Origin: Bacteroidota bacterium
Lineage (GTDB): Bacteria > Bacteroidota > Bacteroidia > Chitinophagales > Chitinophagaceae
Direction: 5' to 3'
DNA: 10,224 nt
Assembly: GCA_028877005.1 (NCBI GenBank)
Contig: JAGWPI010000006.1
Location: 1 to 10,224 of the forward strand
The translations under genes were made by a program, and so were the position numbers. The notes beneath the pieces were generated by a model. The model was not told where the DNA came from. It ran no database searches and saw only the letters and a list, made by a program, of their open reading frames with translations. Each line of letters opens with the position of its first letter. The first letter of the stretch is position 1. Shown piece by piece: positions 6,895-10,224 of the stretch.

Positions 6895-9438
6895 TTATAA
6901 TATTGCCGGTATTATCCCTTTTTCTAAAAACCTTTTATGAGCAATTGCCATTTTAATATCAGCAAAATTTATATCATTTCCTGCTTTTTGTTTAATAAAG
7001 CCTACACCTTTGGCTAAAGTATCATCTGTTAATAAGGGGATGATTTGTTGAAGTTTTTGTTCTGATAAAAATTTACTTACAGGTAATTGTCCTTCTGCTA
7101 CAAAATGAGCTAAATGTGTTTGAATAGTTTGTTCAGACAGGTTTCTTTCTTTGGCAATATCTGTAACACTTGTACCGGATTGGTATAAATTGAAAGTAAT
7201 TAGTTTAGTATCAGGCTTTTCCTTTTTGGTAATTTTATCTCCTTTTATCTTTTTTTCCTTAAGCAGGTGCATTGCCGAAGGTAAATCATGTTCATTGCAA
7301 TATCGTTGAATAATATCTAAAAATAGATACCCATATTGTTCGGTTTTTACATTACCAAAACCACTAATTTTTCTTAAATCGCTAAGTGTTTGTGGAAGAT
7401 ATTGCGACATTTCATACAAACTATTGCTACCTGCTACCATATATATAGGCAAGTTTTTTGTTTCGCAAATGCTATCGCGTTGGGCTTTTAGTAATTTAAA
7501 TAAATCGGTATTAGGCACCATTTTGTGTAGCGGATGTGTGGTTGTTGCATAAGCATTAATAGATGGTGATGATGTAATAAAATTTCTTTTCTTTTGTAAA
7601 AACTGGTCTACAAAAAATCCATTTTTACATAATTGTATTTGAAATTGTTGTTGTACTAATTGTATGTATAGTGCTTTAATAAGTTCATTGTAATGCAGTG
7701 CTTGTAATTTGCTATCAGAACTAACCGGCGAACTTTGAATAAATGGCAGGATGATTAAAATTTGTTGATCAAAATATCGGGCTGCCTGCTGTATTCTTGC
7801 TTGTAGGGCAATATTGTTTTCTGGAAGTTCATTTTCTTGAAAAAACCGGGTTAATTGCTGTTGAAATTTATTACTAACTTCCGTTATTACATTTACTTTC
7901 TCTACAATGGATTGAATAAAATTAAGCGCATTTTCACTAAAAGAAGAGGACTGGTTGCTTACTAAAAGTAATAACTCTGAACAATTTTTGGCTAATTTTT
8001 CAAATTGAAATAACGAACGAATTGTTTTTTGTTGAAATATTATTTTGGATTGAATTAAAGTAGTGGGTAATTTTTCTGTTTTGCATTGCAAGGCAAATTG
8101 AATTATTCGCTGATCTGTATGTAAGCAATGGTGGGTAATTTGGCTGTGTAAAACAATGCCTTGCAAGGAGGTACATCGGCTTAAAGCTACATATACTTGT
8201 CCTGGGGCAAATGCTGCGCCGGCATCAATTATGGCTTTTTCAAACGTTAAACCCTGGCTTTTATGAATGGTTATTGCCCATGCCAAGCGCAGAGGATATT
8301 GGGTAAATGAGCCAATTACCTCTTCTTCTATTTGTTGTTTTTGTGCATTGTGCACATATTGTATGTGCTCCCATTTATGTTTTTTTACTTCAATTAAATC
8401 GGGATCTTGAGCACAGCGTACAAAAATTTTATCTGATTCTATACTTTCAATAATGCCGATTTTACCATTATAATACCGCTTTGATTTATCGCCATCATTT
8501 TTTATAAACATTACTTGTGCTCCTTGTTTTAAATGTAATGCCACTTCAGCAGGATAATTTTTTTCAGGAAAATTATCTGTAATCTCGGCTTCAAAAATAT
8601 ATGTTTGCGTATTTAATTTTTTTAATTGTTGACCATTAATTAAATCTGCTTTTTCGTTGTGTGTGGTTAACATTATATAACCTTCACTATCTGTTATTTT
8701 AAAATGTGGTTGATAATTTTTGTGCAGCAAGGCATAACCGCTATTGGTTAATTCATTATTGCGTATTTGATTAAGCAATTCAATAAAATCGGCATCTTTT
8801 TGTCTATAAATTTTTTCTAACTCAATATAAGCAGGTGGGGCAGACTGAATAACCTTACTGCTAAAAAAATATGGACTTTCATAATAGGCAGATAATATTT
8901 TCCACTCTTCTTGTTTTGTAACAGGTGGTAATTGATACATGTCGCCAATAAACAGTATTTGTACACCACCGAAGGGCTCTTGATATCGCTCTCTAAAATG
9001 GCGAAGTATAGTATCAATAGCATCTAATACATCGGCTCTTACCATACTTATTTCATCAATAATCAATAATTCCAGTTCGTTTAATATTTTTCTTTTTTCC
9101 GTGTTTAACTTTATTCTGCCCAATAAATAATGGCGGTCAATTGTTGCGGGCGTAGTATTTTTTTCATTCAACTGGAAGTGTTGTTTGTTATTAGCTTCAG
9201 GAATAAATGGGTTAAAGGGCAATTGAAAAAACGAGTGAATGGTAACACCCCCGGCATTAATGGCTGCAACACCCGTGGGACTTACAATGGCTAATTGTTT
9301 ATGCGATTGCGCTTTTATGTATTTTAAAAAAGTGGTTTTACCTGTACCTGCTTTACCCGTTAAAAAAACAGAATGTTGGGTATACTGAATAAAATCACTT
9401 GCTAATTGAAAAGCTTTATTGTCAGTATCTGTAACCAT
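6895..9438 (-). CDS. Pif1-like SF1B DNA helicase with C-terminal HRDC and HTH domains
   Basis: The 847-residue protein has an N-terminal Pif1/RecD2-type helicase core: Walker A GKAGTGKT (28-35, K34), motif Ia SPTGVAAINAGGVTIHSFF (53-71), Walker B LLIIDEISMV (124-133, D128, E129), motif III FIGDMYQLPPV (163-173), motif IV region IYRQ (210-213), motif V ITIHKSQGLTFE (389-400) and motif VI VYVALSRCTS (415-424). It should unwind DNA 5' to 3' using ATP, in replication, repair or G-quadruplex removal. Residues 455-640 are a helix-rich stretch I do not recognise. Residues about 643-715 match an HRDC domain (LFKLLKAQRDSI, LSDLRKISGFG), and 746-845 match the RecQ/WRN-associated HTH_40 domain (TFNLYQSGTSVTDIAKE, LSEQTIQTHL). 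The start at 9438 is supported by a promoter directly upstream and by the normal distance to Walker A. It faces the MFS gene, and ssb lies upstream on the same strand. Confidence 0.94.
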   Translation of the reverse strand: MVTDTDNKAFQLASDFIQYTQHSVFLTGKAGTGKTTFLKYIKAQSHKQLAIVSPTGVAAINAGGVTIHSFFQLPFNPFIPEANNKQHFQLNEKNTTPATIDRHYLLGRIKLNTEKRKILNELELLIIDEISMVRADVLDAIDTILRHFRERYQEPFGGVQILFIGDMYQLPPVTKQEEWKILSAYYESPYFFSSKVIQSAPPAYIELEKIYRQKDADFIELLNQIRNNELTNSGYALLHKNYQPHFKITDSEGYIMLTTHNEKADLINGQQLKKLNTQTYIFEAEITDNFPEKNYPAEVALHLKQGAQVMFIKNDGDKSKRYYNGKIGIIESIESDKIFVRCAQDPDLIEVKKHKWEHIQYVHNAQKQQIEEEVIGSFTQYPLRLAWAITIHKSQGLTFEKAIIDAGAAFAPGQVYVALSRCTSLQGIVLHSQITHHCLHTDQRIIQFALQCKTEKLPTTLIQSKIIFQQKTIRSLFQFEKLAKNCSELLLLVSNQSSSFSENALNFIQSIVEKVNVITEVSNKFQQQLTRFFQENELPENNIALQARIQQAARYFDQQILIILPFIQSSPVSSDSKLQALHYNELIKALYIQLVQQQFQIQLCKNGFFVDQFLQKKRNFITSSPSINAYATTTHPLHKMVPNTDLFKLLKAQRDSICETKNLPIYMVAGSNSLYEMSQYLPQTLSDLRKISGFGNVKTEQYGYLFLDIIQRYCNEHDLPSAMHLLKEKKIKGDKITKKEKPDTKLITFNLYQSGTSVTDIAKERNLSEQTIQTHLAHFVAEGQLPVSKFLSEQKLQQIIPLLTDDTLAKGVGFIKQKAGNDINFADIKMAIAHKRFLEKGIIPAIL

Positions 9439-9445
9439 GAGGGAA

Positions 9446-9476
9446 TAAAGATAAATGGATACAATTTGTTTTCAAA
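9446..9476 (-). promoter_or_regulatory. Putative helicase promoter (-33 TTTG, 19-nt spacer, -7 TATCTTTA)
   Basis: On the minus strand TTTG (9476-9473) is followed after exactly 19 nt by TATCTTTA (9453-9446), which matches the Bacteroidota pattern TTTG-N19-TAnnTTTG at every defined base except the last G. Only 7 nt separate the -7 box from the ATG at 9438, so the transcript would be leaderless or nearly so. No Shine-Dalgarno sequence is visible, which fits. Confidence 0.5.
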
Positions 9477-9788
9477 AAGAGATAGTGGTAAAACCTAATC
9501 GGGTATTTATAAACAAACACATAAATGAATGGAGCTATTTCATTTTCAATGGATGATTGTTTCATGTGTATTTATAGAAGATTTATAATTTTAAAAGTGT
9601 ATATGGCACTATTACAGAAGACTTTTTTTGTAAGCCATTTTAAAAAATAACCATTAAATGTGCTTTTAAATAAGACGTAATGTTTAAAATTAGCAACAAA
9701 TGGACAGTTAGTTTTGCCATATATTATTACATGTATGGGTAACTGATTATTGATAACCAAATTTCTGTCGTAATAACACATATACTAA

Positions 9789-9826
9789 ATTTTTCAATTT
9801 TTCGATATTATGCTTTATTGAAAAAT
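9789..9826. repeat. AT-rich inverted repeat (10-bp arms, 18-nt loop)
   Basis: ATTTTTCAAT (9789-9798) and ATTGAAAAAT (9817-9826) are perfect inverted copies; allowing one mismatch the arms extend by TA on the outside. It lies far from either neighbouring gene start. The arms are A/T-rich, so the hairpin would be weak. A protein-binding site or part of an unrecognised RNA is possible; chance in AT-rich DNA cannot be excluded. Confidence 0.4.
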
Positions 9827-9939
9827 ATACCATTCAACAGTAAAACAATTCATTGCAAATATTTTCGTCTGCAATCCATTTTAGTTTTATTGCATAATAA
9901 TTCAAATGATGTTATGGTAAGCGCGGCAAACTTTTGGCG

Positions 9940-10006
9940 ATAAACGTTTACAAAATAAAGGTTAAGTGTACTAAACATAAACGTTATTGTTTAAAGGGTA
10001 AGTGCA
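9940..10006. repeat. Imperfect direct repeat, two copies about 36 bp apart
   Basis: Copy 1 (9940-9970) and copy 2 (9977-10006) share ATAAACGTT exactly, then a diverged 7-8 nt spacer, then AAAGG(T/G)TAAGTG(T/C)A with 12 of 14 bases identical. Copy 1 contains the perfect 10-bp palindrome TAAACGTTTA (9941-9950). Copy 2 runs into the left arm of the hairpin downstream of ssb. Function unknown; a tandem regulator site or a duplication remnant are both possible. Confidence 0.42.
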
Positions 10007-10048
10007 GAGAAGGAATTGTTTAAGTCCTTCCCTGCTGTTGCCTACCCT
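9995..10048 (-). terminator. Extended hairpin just downstream of ssb, candidate transcription terminator
   Basis: Outer arms AGGGTA (9995-10000) and TACCCT (10043-10048), then GCAG (10004-10007) with CTGC (10032-10035), then GAAGGA (10009-10014) with TCCTTC (10025-10030), close over a 10-nt loop, with one A/C mismatch and an asymmetric internal loop. It begins 8 nt after the ssb stop and is much more GC-rich than its surroundings. On the ssb strand it is followed by TTTAAAC rather than a long T tract, so it may be a weak intrinsic terminator or an mRNA 3' stabiliser. Confidence 0.45.
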
Positions 10049-10056
10049 AACAAAGC

Positions 10057-10224
10057 TTAGGCTTTTGCCTTTTGCTTATCCCCCATCATTAAAATTTCAT
10101 TTACTTGCACTTCGGTAATGTATTTTTTATTTCCCTCTTTATCATTATAAGAGCGGGAAACCAATTTCCCTTCTAATGCTACTTCACTACCTTTTTGTAA
10201 ATATTTTTCGGCAATTTCTGCTAC
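10057..10224 (-). CDS. ssb: Single-stranded DNA-binding protein, C-terminal part (5' end outside window)
   Basis: The minus strand is open from the right edge to a TAA at 10059-10057 and encodes 55 residues. AEIAEKYLQKGSEVALEGKL, then SRSYNDKEGNKKYITEVQVNEILMM, is the second half of the SSB OB-fold, aligning with the AEVAGEYLRKGSQVYIEG and YTTEVVV segments of bacterial SSBs. The protein binds ssDNA in replication, recombination and repair. After the OB-fold only GDKQKAKA remains: there is no long linker and no acidic DDDIPF-like tip, which in standard SSBs recruits partner proteins. This short form therefore may be a specialised or secondary SSB. A strong hairpin lies right after the stop. 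The N-terminal half is not visible, so total length cannot be given. Confidence 0.9.
   Translation of the reverse strand, partial: VAEIAEKYLQKGSEVALEGKLVSRSYNDKEGNKKYITEVQVNEILMMGDKQKAKA

Larger units (their letters stand above)
9439..9994. other. Long AT-rich intergenic region without a convincing gene
   Basis: Between the helicase start and the structured 3' region of ssb there are about 550 bases in which I find no supportable protein gene, tRNA or other known RNA. The longest open frame, 69 codons on the minus strand at 9572-9781, has no recognisable motif or start context. The region holds the helicase promoter at its left end, a 10-bp perfect inverted repeat at 9789-9826, a smaller ATTGCA/TGCAAT inverted repeat at 9852-9875 and the first copy of a direct repeat at 9940-9971. 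It could hide a small RNA, but nothing in the sequence proves that. Confidence 0.6.

Noticed and set aside
9572..9781. 69-codon open frame on the minus strand in the long intergenic region
   Set aside because: No recognisable motif, odd composition, no start context; expected by chance in this much AT-rich DNA.
9852..9875. ATTGCA/TGCAAT inverted repeat as a terminator or operator
   Set aside because: Six-bp arms with a 12-nt loop in AT-rich DNA; likely chance, noted only as part of the intergenic region.
1..10224. Defence island, CRISPR, insertion sequence or prophage
   Set aside because: No repeat array, transposase, terminal inverted repeats, toxin-antitoxin or nuclease-like gene seen; the helicase is a chromosomal Bacteroidota type with no defence-gene neighbours.

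Overview
The window reads as ordinary chromosomal DNA from a member of the Bacteroidota, most likely the Chitinophagaceae or a close relative. It is AT-rich. Ribosome-binding sites are weak or absent, and several gene starts sit next to matches to the Bacteroidota -7 promoter element TAnnTTTG. The protein families also fit: a Pif1-type helicase with HRDC and HTH tails, a short SSB, and an S41 lipoprotein. The genus assignment is an impression from protein style, not from a database search.

Layout, left to right. (1) 1-1886, minus strand: the 628 visible residues of a large membrane GT2 glycosyltransferase whose C-terminal half resembles a polyprenyl-phosphate sugar-1-phosphate transferase that has lost its catalytic core; the gene runs off the left edge. 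(2) 1887-1988: a divergent promoter region with one -7 box on each strand. (3) 1989-5315, plus strand: an apparent three-gene operon of an inositol-monophosphatase-family phosphatase, thiL (thiamine-monophosphate kinase) and an S41-family lipoprotein peptidase that overlaps the thiL stop. (4) 5479-6837, plus strand: a 12-helix MFS transporter. (5) 6895-9438, minus strand: an 847-residue Pif1-like helicase with RecQ-style HRDC and HTH domains, convergent with the transporter. (6) 9439-10056: about 600 bases without a convincing gene, holding the helicase promoter, an AT-rich inverted repeat, an imperfect direct repeat and a strong hairpin just after ssb. (7) 10057-10224, minus strand: the C-terminal 55 residues of a single-stranded DNA-binding protein with no acidic tail, cut by the right edge.

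The genes do not form one pathway. ThiL makes thiamine pyrophosphate, the phosphatase acts on small phosphate esters, and the S41 protein belongs to the cell envelope; they probably share only a transcript. The helicase and SSB both act on single-stranded DNA and lie in the same orientation, but the long gap and the hairpin argue for separate transcripts. I see no mobile element, CRISPR array, tRNA, rRNA or phage gene, and no convincing new multi-gene system. The most unusual items are the fused glycosyltransferase with its deleted transferase core, the S41 protein without the CtpA-type lysine, and the structured 3' region of ssb.
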